NCBI GenBank assembly: GCA_001874335.1
Contig: MPDE01000003.1
Span: 1 to 64,000 of the forward strand
Direction: 5' to 3'
Source of the DNA: Bacteroidetes bacterium MedPE-SWsnd-G2
GTDB taxonomy: Bacteria > Bacteroidota > Bacteroidia > Flavobacteriales > Flavobacteriaceae
Length of the DNA stretch: 64,000 nucleotides
Below, one piece after another: positions 51,050-62,394 of this stretch. The notes under the pieces are model-generated. The model had not been told where the DNA came from. It saw nothing but the letters and a program-made list of their open reading frames with translations, and searched no databases. Made by a program: the position numbers and the translations under genes. The number at the start of each line of letters is the position of its first letter. The first letter of the stretch is position 1.

Positions 51050-52200
51050 TATGCCACAAAAGTAGCTAAGTTCGTTAATAAATCTCTTATTTCTTTGTTA
51101 GAATTGTAACTATGAATACAAATTCGCAAGCGTTCTTCACCGGTTGCTACAGTAGGAGATAATATTGGTTTGACATCAAAACCTTTGGTCTTTAATAATT
51201 GAGAGACCTCTTTTGTTTTGTTATTCCCACCTATGACACAACATTGGATGGGTGAGGTGCTAGGTATAAATCTTGATGTTAGAGCATGAGTTTTTAATTC
51301 CGATTTAAAATAAGCCAATTTATCGTGAAAGTTTTGTCTTTGAATTTGGCCAAAATTTTTATCGGACAATTGCTTTATGGCAGCTATTATACAGCTTATG
51401 TTATGAGGTGGAAGCGCTGTAGTATAAATAAAACTTTTTGAGAAATTAATAAGATAGGTTATGATGTCTTGTTCAGCAATTACCGCCGAGCCATGGCAGC
51501 CAACTGCCTTTCCGAAGGTGATAATTGTGCAGCATACGTTTTGAGACAGTCCTAAATCATGAACTAATCCTAAGCCTTTGTCTCCAAATACACCAAATGC
51601 ATGAGCTTCATCTATGATTAAATGTGTGTGTGATGGAGCGCAGAGATTTGCTAATTGAATTAAATCGGCTTGATCGCCATCCATAGAGAATACCGATTCA
51701 CTTACCACATAAATTTGAGCATCAGGGAATTTGGAATGAAATTGACCTATAAGTGCTTTTAAATGTTGGTAATCATTATGGTTAAATTTATAGCCTTTTG
51801 CACGGCTTAAAGTGATGCCTTCTCTAATTGAGGTATGAATTAGTGCGTCGTAGAGTATAATATCACCGCGTTGAGGCAGAGTGGAAAACACACCTAAATT
51901 TGCCGCATAACCCGAATTGTAAACTAAAGCAGGAGTTTTGAATAAGGATTGTAAATCATTTTCTAAGGTATGATACAAATTGTTGTTTCCCGTTAGCAAT
52001 CTTGAGCCAGAAGCACCATTAATATTTAGTTCAGAATTTAAAGTGAGTTTATGTGCTTCGGTATAAATTGTGTTTGATTTTGCTAAGCCTAAATAATCGT
52101 TAGAAGAAAAATCGATGAGATTGTTGTTAGCCCCTAATTTGCGCAATGAATTATTAGTTGCCCTATCGTCTAATTGTTGTTTTAATTTTTTAGGAAGCAT
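51049..52200 (-). CDS. bioF: 8-amino-7-oxononanoate synthase
   Basis: A 383-residue PLP enzyme condensing pimeloyl-thioester with alanine. Conserved pieces are NLIDFSSNDYLGLAKS near residue 27, INGASGSRLLTGNNNLYHTL near 60, IIDEAHAFGVFGDKG and the PLP lysine in ITFGKAVGCHGSAV. It is the first gene of bioF-DUF2007-bioD-bioA; promoter not clear, since the stretch upstream holds mainly the atpC terminator. Confidence 0.95.
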   Translation of the reverse strand: MLPKKLKQQLDDRATNNSLRKLGANNNLIDFSSNDYLGLAKSNTIYTEAHKLTLNSELNINGASGSRLLTGNNNLYHTLENDLQSLFKTPALVYNSGYAANLGVFSTLPQRGDIILYDALIHTSIREGITLSRAKGYKFNHNDYQHLKALIGQFHSKFPDAQIYVVSESVFSMDGDQADLIQLANLCAPSHTHLIIDEAHAFGVFGDKGLGLVHDLGLSQNVCCTIITFGKAVGCHGSAVIAEQDIITYLINFSKSFIYTTALPPHNISCIIAAIKQLSDKNFGQIQRQNFHDKLAYFKSELKTHALTSRFIPSTSPIQCCVIGGNNKTKEVSQLLKTKGFDVKPILSPTVATGEERLRICIHSYNSNKEIRDLLTNLATFVA

Positions 52201-52233
52201 TTAAAATCTCGATTCTTGGTTCATGTAATAATA

Positions 52234-52265
52234 CAAAAAAAGTCGTATTCAACGAATACGACTTT
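52234..52265 (-). terminator. Terminator of atpC
   Basis: AAAGTCGTATTC (52239-52250), loop AAC, GAATACGACTTT (52254-52265); the A-run at 52234-52241 becomes the U-run. Ends the atp transcript 24 bp past atpC. Confidence 0.88.
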
Positions 52266-52288
52266 GTGGGATTAAGTAAGTTAAAACC

Positions 52289-52582
52289 TTAGTCGGCTAA
52301 AACAATTACTTTATTGTCTTTAAATTCAATAGTACCAGAATTGACATTAAGCGTTAATACTTTTTTGTCAGCTTTAGCTGGAATAATAGAAGCGTGTAGA
52401 TTTTCATTCGCGATATCAGATTGCGAATGTGTTTTAATTCTAACAGTACCTTCTTTTAAAAGTGAAACAATAGGAGCGTGATTATTTAACATTTCAAACT
52501 CACCATTTATACCAGGTACAACAACAGAATCTACTTCTGAACTAAATAAAGTTGCCTCTGGCGATACAATTTCTAAATACAT
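52289..52582 (-). CDS. atpC: ATP synthase F1 subunit epsilon, short form
   Basis: About 97 residues from the preferred start MYLEIVSPEATLFSSEVDSV at 52582 (an ATG 18 nt upstream adds MKYFNP and is less likely). It has the N-terminal beta-sandwich only (GINGEFEMLNNHAPIVSLL). The two C-terminal helices that act as a ratchet or brake in E. coli epsilon are absent, the usual short form in Bacteroidota. It is part of the F1 central stalk at the inner membrane. It follows atpD, with a large hairpin in the gap. Confidence 0.93.
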   Translation of the reverse strand: MYLEIVSPEATLFSSEVDSVVVPGINGEFEMLNNHAPIVSLLKEGTVRIKTHSQSDIANENLHASIIPAKADKKVLTLNVNSGTIEFKDNKVIVLAD

Positions 52583-52600
52583 AGGGTTAAAGTATTTCAT

Positions 52601-52635
52601 AATTTAAGGGATTACAATTTGCAATCCCTTAAATT
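52601..52635 (-). other. Perfect 13-bp hairpin between atpD and atpC
   Basis: AATTTAAGGGATT (52601-52613) and AATCCCTTAAATT (52623-52635) form a 13-bp stem with a 9-base loop, without a U-run. It lies in the message just upstream of atpC. It could slow atpC translation, protect the atpD 3' end or be a weak terminator; which one is not shown. Confidence 0.7.
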
Positions 52636-52645
52636 GTTTATGGTT

Positions 52646-54157
<1,512 letters not shown>

Positions 54158-54215
54158 TTATTTGTTTAATGTTTTGCTTAATTTAAAATGCGAAAAACAT
54201 CATTTTTTCGCGCTG

Positions 54216-54223
54216 CAAAGATA
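54216..54223 (-). promoter_or_regulatory. Promoter -7 element of atpD-atpC
   Basis: TATCTTTG followed by CAGCGC on the minus strand, matching TAnnTTTG. It lies about 60 bp upstream of the start. A TTTG at 54254-54257 is too far away for the normal -33. Confidence 0.55.
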
Positions 54224-54317
54224 TGTATTTTAATTAGTAAAAGAATATTTAGACAAACAAAATTTTTCATCCTACATTATCTTTTAAGGTTAGGTCATTA
54301 TTTTGCTAATAGTTCCA

Positions 54318-54349
54318 ACAAAAAAACCAGCAACATGTGCTGGTTTTTT
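54318..54349 (-). terminator. Terminator of the SGNH lipoprotein gene
   Basis: AAAAAACCAGCA (54321-54332), loop ACATG, TGCTGGTTTTTT (54338-54349); the A-run supplies the U-run on the minus strand. It follows the stop at 54369 by about 20 bp. Confidence 0.88.
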
Positions 54350-54368
54350 TTATTATGTTTTTACAATT

Positions 54369-55928
54369 TTATTGCAATGTTGGCGAATAATTAGTAGGAT
54401 AATCATTTGCTCTTGCAACATTATCAGATGCCATGAAATTAGAGCCATATGTATCATCTATAGCTTCTAAAAACTTATTAGCCATTAACGCGTATCCTCT
54501 TGCTGTTAAGTGAACACCATCTAAACTTACTAGGCCTCCAAAAACTAAATCTGTTGTCATGTTAAACTCGTCAAAAGTAATTCCGTTTTGTGAAGCTTCA
54601 GTTAAAATTGCGTTTAAATCAACTAGGGCTAAATTACTTGCACTTGCTACAGCTGTAATTGTTGCATTATAGCTATCTGTTGCAGTATTGAGTGCCGTTA
54701 ATTCTTGTGGTGTTAAAACCCATTGGTCTGCCATTGGGTATGTTACTCCATTCACTGCCAATTGACCTGCTGTTGCTGCTGGAACACCTTGTGCAACCAA
54801 AGCGTTAAAGTATGGCTCGTTTAAGGTAGCGATTACTGAAGAACTTGCTAATAATATTAAATCTTCTGCGTTTGCTTGTCTTGATTGACCAAATTGCTGA
54901 GATAATAAACCAGCAGTTAAAGGATCAACTCCGCCACCTTGTAATACAGCATTTAATTGAGCAGAGATATTTGGTAGGTCCTCATCAAATATTACGATGG
55001 CACTATCTTCAGTTTCTGAAAACACAATCGAACGTTCTGGCATTCCTAAAAACGTAAACGCTTGATTTAAGGCTGCAAAAGTTGCGTTTAGAACAGGGAT
55101 TTGTGGTCCAAAATCAGGGTTAGAAGGTTCTAATGGATTGTGTGGTATTGTTGTGAAATTTGAAAGACTTGTAACATAAGGTACGGTTGTTACAGCACCT
55201 TTAGCACCGTTTGCTGTTAATGCAGAAACCATTGAACTGAATGTTTGGGCAAATACAGTTGGGTCAGTGATATCACTATTTCCATAAGTTGATGGATCTA
55301 AATTACCAGTTTGATCAACACCTGAACCTCCGCTCAGGGCATAGCCTAAAACATCGTTACCTCCAATTTCTGACAAGGTAAAGAATGTAGGGTTTTGAGC
55401 TAAAGCATCTTCTAAAACTGTTGCTGCTGGGTTTGATGCCATTCTTCCAAAGTATGGATTGAATGTGCCGTATCCAGGTGTGACAACGTGGAAACTTTTT
55501 GCTCCAGGAACCCCCATATTATTAAACGGTCCAGACAATACAATACTAGCATCTGTAGTTGGCATTGCAGGTAATTGAACAGGACCTGCACCATCAAAGT
55601 ATAATCTTGGTGGTTGGATAACCATACCGCCAAAAACTAATCCTCCGATATTATCAGAGACTAAAGGCTGGGTGAATTCTCCCCCTCCAATTTTAGCGAA
55701 TTGTTGTGATATTATGTTTGGAAAAGAGTTTTGCTGAGAAGCAATAAATAAAGTTTGATCTGTTGTTCCTGCTGTAAATGATGCTCCTATCGAAACATAA
55801 TTTGAAAAATCGGCTTCTCCAGCTGTTAATTCTGGAAGTGGATTTACAAGTGCTGTGTTGTCGTCATCACTATCGCAGGAAGTTAATCCTAATGCGATAG
55901 CCAATAACCATATATATTTTGTTTTCAT
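54369..55928 (-). CDS. SGNH/GDSL-type hydrolase lipoprotein
   Basis: A 519-residue lipoprotein, with lipobox ending at Cys18 (LGLTSCDSDDDN). The block I serine is Ser50 in VSIGASFTAGTTD, where GAS replaces the usual GDS. Block III is GGND in LSEIGGNDVLGYAL, and the C-terminal DxxH is in SLDGVHLTARGYALM, so the catalytic set looks complete. It probably hydrolyses lipid or acyl esters at the outer membrane. It lies 19 nt downstream of a TonB receptor gene in one operon, suggesting release and uptake of the same substrate. Confidence 0.88.
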   Translation of the reverse strand: MKTKYIWLLAIALGLTSCDSDDDNTALVNPLPELTAGEADFSNYVSIGASFTAGTTDQTLFIASQQNSFPNIISQQFAKIGGGEFTQPLVSDNIGGLVFGGMVIQPPRLYFDGAGPVQLPAMPTTDASIVLSGPFNNMGVPGAKSFHVVTPGYGTFNPYFGRMASNPAATVLEDALAQNPTFFTLSEIGGNDVLGYALSGGSGVDQTGNLDPSTYGNSDITDPTVFAQTFSSMVSALTANGAKGAVTTVPYVTSLSNFTTIPHNPLEPSNPDFGPQIPVLNATFAALNQAFTFLGMPERSIVFSETEDSAIVIFDEDLPNISAQLNAVLQGGGVDPLTAGLLSQQFGQSRQANAEDLILLASSSVIATLNEPYFNALVAQGVPAATAGQLAVNGVTYPMADQWVLTPQELTALNTATDSYNATITAVASASNLALVDLNAILTEASQNGITFDEFNMTTDLVFGGLVSLDGVHLTARGYALMANKFLEAIDDTYGSNFMASDNVARANDYPTNYSPTLQ

Positions 55929-55947
55929 ATTAATTTCCGAGTTTGAA

Positions 55948-58752
55948 TTATAGATTGTTGATTGTCCAAGAAAGGTAGAATTGAGATCCTACATATCCAG
56001 TTCCAACTGCTGTAAAGTATTCGTCTCCAAGTACGTTTGAAGCTCCCAATTTAAACATTGATTTCATTGTAGGAACTTTTAAGTTTACTTGGGCGTCTAC
56101 TACATTAAATGCAGGTACAGCACCGTCAGCGAAAGAAGCTTCCCAGAAGTAATCGTCACTCCATCTCCATGCGACGTTAAATCCGAAATTTTTAAATACT
56201 TGAGGATTTCCAAAAGTTGCTTTAACCTTATGTTCTGGTGTATTGAAGTTTGTTCTGAAATCTGGATTAGCAGCCGTGTCAAAATCTAATTTTGCATAGG
56301 TATAATTCATTCCTAAATCGAAATTCTTAAACACCTTAGTTGTTAATCCAATTGCAGCTCCATAAGAGTTTACTTTTGCATCAGAATTAGTATACGTTTG
56401 ATAAACTTGGTAATCTCCATTTGCAATTGCTGCCACTGCTAAAGGTGTACTTGTTCCAGGTATGTTTTGGGTAAGTTGTACATCACCGTAAAATGGTGAA
56501 ATTACAGTTTCGTTAGCTAAGAAATCTTTATAAGAGTTATGGTATGCACTAAAGTCTACGATTAAGTTTTTTAGTTTACCACGGTATCCAACCTCAAACG
56601 AAGTTACTTGTTCTGGCTGAGCTAAATTTGAATTTGCAATGGCCAAATCGGCAGGGTTACTAGATCCTGCAAATGCAGAAACAGAACTTGCAAAGAAAGA
56701 GTTATTATAAGCTCCGGCACCAGAAACATCAATATTGTCTTGACCTATAATTGAAGAACCTACTGGACTTAAACCGTAATTTCTAACATCTCTTTCTGGG
56801 TTGTCAGGAGCACCACCAATTAAAATAGCTCTACCTACATCTAAACCAATGTATAAATCTTGAGTTGTCGGGTTTCTAAACCCTGTTTGAAATGACCCTC
56901 TAATGTTATGATTTTCTTTAATTGTAAATCCTGCAGAAAGACGAGGAGAAAAGAAACCATCAAATAATTCAGATTTATCATAACGAAGAGATCCTGTAAG
57001 TTTTAAATCTACATTATCACTTAATTCTAAAGATTTTTGTAATTGCGTGTAAACCCCAACTTCAGAATAATCAATAGCCCCTGCAGCATCAGTATAAATA
57101 CTACCTAATGAATTTAATGAATAAGTTCTGTAAGATCCTCCTAATTGAATTTCTACAACATCCCATAAATGTGTGAAGTTGTAATTAGCATCCGCATGGT
57201 AGATTTTTGAATTATCTTGGAATTTTGAACCAGTTGTTAAATTTGGGTCATTAATACTTGTATTAAAAGCTGCCATAAATTCTGGGCTTCCTGGAGCAAA
57301 TCTTCCAGTATCTGCTGTTTGACGACCTAATGCATGTGCTTGTTCTGGTAGTAAACCACCTAACGTTCCTTGAACGTATGATCCAACATATTCAGCGAAC
57401 CAATTTAAATCTGGTTTCCAAGCTCTGTTAATGTTAATACCTGTAAATACCATATCGTAAGAGTCACCAGCTTTATCTTCTGTTATATAGCCTCTTAGGA
57501 AGAAATTTTTGTTTTTAAATTCTAATTTATGTTGTTGAAGGAAGAAATTATCGATTGCATATCTATTTGCTCCTTGGTATATCGTAGAACCTGATCCTAT
57601 TTTACCAACATAGGATACTTCGAAATCATTAGCCCATGGTCTATAGTATAATCCCCAATCTGCCTTTATACTTTCAGCATTATAATCGGTAAGTTCTTGT
57701 TCTTTATATCCTGTTCTACTTACATCTACCGAAGGGACTAAGTTTTCTGCTCCAGAAGGTAATAAGCCTAATTCAACCATAGATTGAGCAACAGTATTTA
57801 TGTTTGTACTAACTTCATCTCCGTAAACATTTACACCATCATAATCAATTGCAGATCTATCAAGCCCCCTATTTAATTTGTCATTTTCGTTTGTAGCAAA
57901 CCAATCTGTACCTTTTAAGTACCCAAAGTTAACCTTAGCAGCAAATTTGTCACTGAATTTATAGGCAAGTCTAATTCCTAAGTCAGTATATGAATGATCT
58001 CCTGCCGCTTGTTGAGATGTTAAACCTTGTTTTGCGTAACCACTTACACCATGATGATCAAATGGGTTTTTACTTTGCATGAAAAGAATACCATTAAATG
58101 CATTTGCTCCATATAAAGCTGAAGCTGCACCTGGTAAAAGTTCTACGCTTAAAACATCTGTTTCAGTCATCCCCAATAAGTTTCCTAAAGGAAAGTTTAA
58201 TGCTGGAGCTGAATTATCCATTCCGTCAACTAACTGCATAAAACGCGTATTAGCGAATGTTGCGAAACCTCTTGTGTTAATAGATTTAAAAGTTAAACTG
58301 TTGGTGTTAATATCAACACCTTTTAAGTTTTCTAAGCCATCATAGAAATCGGCAGAGGCTGTGTTTTTAATTTCTTTTAATCCAAATCGTTCAACCGTTA
58401 CTGGTGATTCGAATATACGTTCAGGAGTACGAGAGGCAGAAATTATAACTTCATCCAGAATGTTTCCTTCAACCATTTTAATATTCACAGTTTGAGGATT
58501 TGTAGTAATTTCTTGATCTATAGTTTCAAATCCCACACTACTAATTTTAATTGTAAATGGTGGTTCTTGATCTATTGTAATAATGAAATTTCCATCGAAA
58601 TCAGAAATTGCACCTGTTGTTGTTCCAACGACAATAATATTTGCGCCAGGGAGCGGTTGACCCGTTTCGTCAGTAACGGTTCCTTTTACTGTTGTTTGTG
58701 CAAAAGTTATGGCACAGGTTAACAGTAAAAAAATGCTAAAAATGTTTTTCAT
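55948..58752 (-). CDS. TonB-dependent receptor with CarboxypepD-like domain
   Basis: A 934-residue outer-membrane receptor. A signal peptide (MKNIFSIFLLLTCAITFAQ) is followed by a CarboxypepD-reg domain (about 22-100, GQPLPGANIIVVGTTTGAIS), the plug (ISASRTPERIFESPVTVE; TRGFATFANTRFMQLVDGMD near 165-185) and a 22-strand-type barrel ending in FYLSWTINNL. Plug motif LYGANAFNGILFMQSKNPFD fits. The substrate is unknown, though the partner SGNH lipoprotein hints at lipids or esters. It is first of the pair, with a promoter-like element upstream. Confidence 0.92.
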   Translation of the reverse strand: MKNIFSIFLLLTCAITFAQTTVKGTVTDETGQPLPGANIIVVGTTTGAISDFDGNFIITIDQEPPFTIKISSVGFETIDQEITTNPQTVNIKMVEGNILDEVIISASRTPERIFESPVTVERFGLKEIKNTASADFYDGLENLKGVDINTNSLTFKSINTRGFATFANTRFMQLVDGMDNSAPALNFPLGNLLGMTETDVLSVELLPGAASALYGANAFNGILFMQSKNPFDHHGVSGYAKQGLTSQQAAGDHSYTDLGIRLAYKFSDKFAAKVNFGYLKGTDWFATNENDKLNRGLDRSAIDYDGVNVYGDEVSTNINTVAQSMVELGLLPSGAENLVPSVDVSRTGYKEQELTDYNAESIKADWGLYYRPWANDFEVSYVGKIGSGSTIYQGANRYAIDNFFLQQHKLEFKNKNFFLRGYITEDKAGDSYDMVFTGININRAWKPDLNWFAEYVGSYVQGTLGGLLPEQAHALGRQTADTGRFAPGSPEFMAAFNTSINDPNLTTGSKFQDNSKIYHADANYNFTHLWDVVEIQLGGSYRTYSLNSLGSIYTDAAGAIDYSEVGVYTQLQKSLELSDNVDLKLTGSLRYDKSELFDGFFSPRLSAGFTIKENHNIRGSFQTGFRNPTTQDLYIGLDVGRAILIGGAPDNPERDVRNYGLSPVGSSIIGQDNIDVSGAGAYNNSFFASSVSAFAGSSNPADLAIANSNLAQPEQVTSFEVGYRGKLKNLIVDFSAYHNSYKDFLANETVISPFYGDVQLTQNIPGTSTPLAVAAIANGDYQVYQTYTNSDAKVNSYGAAIGLTTKVFKNFDLGMNYTYAKLDFDTAANPDFRTNFNTPEHKVKATFGNPQVFKNFGFNVAWRWSDDYFWEASFADGAVPAFNVVDAQVNLKVPTMKSMFKLGASNVLGDEYFTAVGTGYVGSQFYLSWTINNL

Positions 58753-58782
58753 CTAGGTTTTTTGTAGTTTAATTTGATATTA

Positions 58783-58810
58783 GCAATATATGTTATTTTA
58801 ATGAAAACAA
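58783..58810 (-). promoter_or_regulatory. Possible promoter of the TonB receptor/SGNH operon
   Basis: On the minus strand TTG (58808-58810), 17 bp, TATATTGC (58783-58790); one position off the TAnnTTTG consensus. It lies about 30 bp upstream of the start. Confidence 0.4.
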
Positions 58811-58882
58811 TAAAAAAACGTTAAAAAATCTTGATTTCTATCTATTTTGTAGTGTAAATCCCTAAAAAATAATGGATAATGC

Positions 58883-58919
58883 AAAAAAAAAGAGAATTAC
58901 AAAACTGTAATTCTCTTTT
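58883..58919 (-). terminator. Terminator of glmS
   Basis: AAAAGAGAATTAC (58888-58900), 6-base loop, GTAATTCTCTTTT (58907-58919): a perfect 13-bp stem, with the A-run at 58883-58891 giving the U-run. Confidence 0.92.
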
Positions 58920-58941
58920 AATATAAGTTGGATGTAAATAC

Positions 58942-60789
58942 CTACTCTACTGTTACTGACTTTGCTAAGTTCCTAGGTTGATCTACATTTTTGTCAAGTA
59001 AAACAGCTATATAATAAGATAATAACTGTAAGGGTATGGTCGTTAGTAATGGAGAAAGAGATTCTAATGTTTCAGGAATCTCAATAACATGATCGGCCAG
59101 TTCCTTAACTTGAACATCACCTTCTGTAACAATACCAATAATTTTACCTTTTCTTGATTTAATTTCTTGAATGTTGCTTACTACTTTTTCGTAATGACCT
59201 TTTTTAGTGGCTATTACAACAATAGGCATGTTTTCATCTATCAATGCAATAGGGCCGTGTTTCATTTCGGCTGCAGGATAACCTTCGGCGTGGATATATG
59301 AAATTTCCTTTAGCTTTAAAGCACCTTCTAAGGCTACTGGGAAATTGTAACCGCGTCCTAAATACAAGAAATTACTAACAGATTTGTAGGTATCGGCAAT
59401 TTTTTTGATATGATCATCAGCCTTTAAGGCTTCAACTACTTTTTCAGGAATTAATTCTAATTCTTGAAGCTGATAGTGGTAGTCTGAATTTGATATTGTG
59501 CCTTTTATTTTAGCTAATTTTAAAGCTATAAGGGTCAATACTGTTATTTGTGTTGTAAATGCTTTTGTTGAGGCTACTCCAATTTCTGGACCTGCATGAG
59601 TGTATGCACCAGCATGAGTTTCTCTCGCTATCGATGATCCAACAACATTACAAACTCCAAATACAAATGCGCCTTTAGACTTTGCTAATTTAATAGCTGC
59701 TAAAGTATCTGCTGTTTCTCCTGATTGAGAAATGGCAATCACCACATCGTTTTCAGTAATAATAGGGTTTCTATATCTAAACTCAGAAGCGTATTCTACT
59801 TCAACTGGAATTCGAGCTAAATCTTCAAAGATGTATTCAGAAACCAGACCTGCGTGCCATGATGTACCACAAGCCACAACAATTATTCGATCTGCATTGG
59901 TGAATTTTTCTAAATGATCATCAATACCTGACATTTTAATGATGCCCTGACTAGCTAATAATCGACCTCTGTAGGTGTCTTTAATAGCGTTAGGTTGCTC
60001 GTATATTTCTTTAAGCATGAAATGTTCGTAACCTCCTTTTTCAATTTGCTCAAGATTTAATTGTAATTCTTGAATGTATGGGGCAACTAACGAATCGTCT
60101 TTAATCTTTCTTATTTTAACCTTTTTACCTAATCTTACGATAGCCATTTCTTCGTCTTCAAGATAGATGGCGTTATTTGTGTACTCGATAAAGGGTGATG
60201 CGTCTGATGCAATAAAAAACTCATCTTCTCCTACTCCTATCGCTAGTGGGCTTCCTAATCGGGCAACCACAATCTCGTTAGGTTTGTTTTTGTCGAACAC
60301 AGAAATAGCGTAAGCACCAACTACTTGGTTTAATGCTATTTGTACCGCTTTACCTAATTTAAGATTGTCACTTTTCATAACATCTTCTATTAAGTTAACA
60401 AGTACTTCTGTATCAGTGTCAGAGGTAAAAGTGTATCCTCTTTTTATAAGTTCTTTTTTTAGAGACTCGTAATTTTCAATTATTCCGTTATGAATAATTA
60501 CTAAATCTCCAGAATTTGAATAGTGGGGGTGGGAGTTTACGTCGTTTGGTACTCCATGAGTTGCCCAACGCGTGTGGCCTATGCCTAAATTTCCAGAAGT
60601 TGAAATTTCATTTTCTAAACGTTCCTGTAAATCGGCAACTTTACCTTTAGTTTTGGATAGTTTTAGGTCTTTGCCATCAAATAATGCAATCCCAGCACTG
60701 TCGTATCCTCTATATTCTAAGCGTTTTAATCCTTTTAAAATTATTGGGTATGCTTCTCTATGGCCAATGTATCCAACTATTCCACACAT
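58942..60789 (-). CDS. glmS: Glutamine--fructose-6-phosphate aminotransferase
   Basis: A 615-residue isomerizing enzyme that makes glucosamine-6-phosphate for peptidoglycan and LPS. Catalytic Cys2 starts the glutaminase domain (MCGIVGYIGHREAYP); YRGYDSAGIAL and HTRWATHGVPNDVNSHPH follow. Two SIS sugar-isomerase domains occupy about 290-600, with GTSWHAGLVSEYIFEDLARI and the C-terminus DQPRNLAKSVTVE. It follows DUF4270 by 12 nt in the operon glgA-like/DUF4270/glmS. No glmS ribozyme was seen. Confidence 0.97.
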   Translation of the reverse strand: MCGIVGYIGHREAYPIILKGLKRLEYRGYDSAGIALFDGKDLKLSKTKGKVADLQERLENEISTSGNLGIGHTRWATHGVPNDVNSHPHYSNSGDLVIIHNGIIENYESLKKELIKRGYTFTSDTDTEVLVNLIEDVMKSDNLKLGKAVQIALNQVVGAYAISVFDKNKPNEIVVARLGSPLAIGVGEDEFFIASDASPFIEYTNNAIYLEDEEMAIVRLGKKVKIRKIKDDSLVAPYIQELQLNLEQIEKGGYEHFMLKEIYEQPNAIKDTYRGRLLASQGIIKMSGIDDHLEKFTNADRIIVVACGTSWHAGLVSEYIFEDLARIPVEVEYASEFRYRNPIITENDVVIAISQSGETADTLAAIKLAKSKGAFVFGVCNVVGSSIARETHAGAYTHAGPEIGVASTKAFTTQITVLTLIALKLAKIKGTISNSDYHYQLQELELIPEKVVEALKADDHIKKIADTYKSVSNFLYLGRGYNFPVALEGALKLKEISYIHAEGYPAAEMKHGPIALIDENMPIVVIATKKGHYEKVVSNIQEIKSRKGKIIGIVTEGDVQVKELADHVIEIPETLESLSPLLTTIPLQLLSYYIAVLLDKNVDQPRNLAKSVTVE

Positions 60790-60801
60790 ATTCTTTCTAA
60801 A

Positions 60802-62385
60802 TTAGTTGTTAGGTTCTGTATAAAAAATCTCTAAGTACACTCTGTTTTCTTCACTTGCATTATTTCCAAAAAGTACTGTCCCTCTTGGTGAAATTACTGA
60901 ACTCGATGGAACAGTATTTAAGTTTTCGTCAAGGGTTTGAATACTTTGTAAAACAGAATTACTCTCTATGTTAATGTTTCCTGATACCGCTAAACCAAGC
61001 TGATAATTAGTAGAGTCATTATCAATAATATTGATTAAATGCTGTGTTAATTTAATTTTATATCTAACACCATTGCCTTCAGGGTCATCATCCAATCGTT
61101 CAATTGGGCCTAAATGACTTATTCTTGAAGTGTTTGGATCGTCGGCATTTGCAGCATCGGCGAAATAATCAATTAATGGAATTTGATTTTTTACATCGTA
61201 AACATAAATTCTTTCCGGTTCTTCACCTTGTACAATACTTTGATCTACTTTAAAAATTAAATTAGCTTCATTAATTAACCAATTATTTAATTTTAATTCT
61301 TCAACTTGCTCAGAATATCCGTCTTCATCTGTTTCGAATAAATCTATAACCGCCATTGAACCTTCACCCCCTTTAAGGTAAAGTTTTTCATCGCCTTGAA
61401 CAGGGTTGCCTTCTGGGATTTCAAAATTAAATTCGTTATCAAAGAAATTAACTCTATTTCCAGAAAAGTTCATAACGTATGTAGATTGCGTTCTGTCTCC
61501 TTCTTCGCCACTTATATCATCCTTAGAATAGTAAACGGTAATATTGGCATTGCTTGATCCAAAATTTATAAGTGTCAAGTTACCTTCGGTTCCAAATGTG
61601 CCTGGTTCAACTTTAAAATAAATCCCTCTAAAGTAATCTCTAAAGTTGTTTAGGTTGCTTAATTCAGGCTCCCCTTCTTTATCAATTATTTTTGCTTGCC
61701 AATAGGCCTTTTGAGCTTCGGTGCGATCTAAAACTAATCTTAATGCTGGAGCTAATGTCTGAGTGACTTCTCCGTCAAGGTCCTTAAGTTCAATAGCATT
61801 TTGACTTGGTTTAAAGTTTTCAATAAATGCCAATTCTGTACCTTCTAAAACCGATGGGTCTATAAAATCGGATTCAGAAGTAGAGCCGTTAGAGAAGTAC
61901 TTTTGCGCCTCATCAAATTCCGAATTCGGGTCAAAATCTCTAAGAAAATAATTGCTTTCGTAAATGGAAAGGTTAACAAATCCAGAGCCAAAAACAGAAT
62001 CTAACTCATAAGTAGAGCCGTCTTCATCAGATGAAACTGCACGACTAAAATAAGGCACTGTCATTACTACAGAGTCCAATTCGACATTATCACCAAATGA
62101 TGGATCTAAAACCGTAGTGTTTAGCTGAGATACAAATGTTGAGGTTGTTTTTCCATAAGTTGGATCGTCTAAAATTCCTATTTGATTTACCGGTAAATTA
62201 TTAGTTTGAACAGGGTCTAACTTATAAGTGTATGCCGTTACATCAAACAGAGAATCGTTTGTGATGAAGTTTGTTTCACCAACAATATCTGTTCCAATAC
62301 TCGAAAAATCTTCGTCGCATGCGATAAATGATGTTAATACACCAACACATACTATGTATTTCAGGGCAAGTTTAATCTTTTTCAT
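60802..62385 (-). CDS. DUF4270 lipoprotein
   Basis: A 527-residue lipoprotein with lipobox ending at Cys23 (TSFIACDED), and the DUF4270 start with a conserved FSSIGTDIV...F. Many Asp/Ser-rich beta stretches follow, with DSVVMTVPYFSR near residue 103 and late IYVYDVKNQIPLIDYF. It should sit in the outer membrane facing the periplasm or surface; function unknown. It is in an operon between the GlgA-like gene and glmS, with 9 and 12 nt gaps, an arrangement I regard as typical of flavobacteria. Confidence 0.9.
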   Translation of the reverse strand: MKKIKLALKYIVCVGVLTSFIACDEDFSSIGTDIVGETNFITNDSLFDVTAYTYKLDPVQTNNLPVNQIGILDDPTYGKTTSTFVSQLNTTVLDPSFGDNVELDSVVMTVPYFSRAVSSDEDGSTYELDSVFGSGFVNLSIYESNYFLRDFDPNSEFDEAQKYFSNGSTSESDFIDPSVLEGTELAFIENFKPSQNAIELKDLDGEVTQTLAPALRLVLDRTEAQKAYWQAKIIDKEGEPELSNLNNFRDYFRGIYFKVEPGTFGTEGNLTLINFGSSNANITVYYSKDDISGEEGDRTQSTYVMNFSGNRVNFFDNEFNFEIPEGNPVQGDEKLYLKGGEGSMAVIDLFETDEDGYSEQVEELKLNNWLINEANLIFKVDQSIVQGEEPERIYVYDVKNQIPLIDYFADAANADDPNTSRISHLGPIERLDDDPEGNGVRYKIKLTQHLINIIDNDSTNYQLGLAVSGNINIESNSVLQSIQTLDENLNTVPSSSVISPRGTVLFGNNASEENRVYLEIFYTEPNN

Positions 62386-62394
62386 TGCTTGTTT

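Noticed and set aside
58753-58941. Possible glmS-type ribozyme or riboswitch near glmS
   Set aside because: This region is downstream of glmS and contains only a terminator; the leader of the operon upstream has no such structure.
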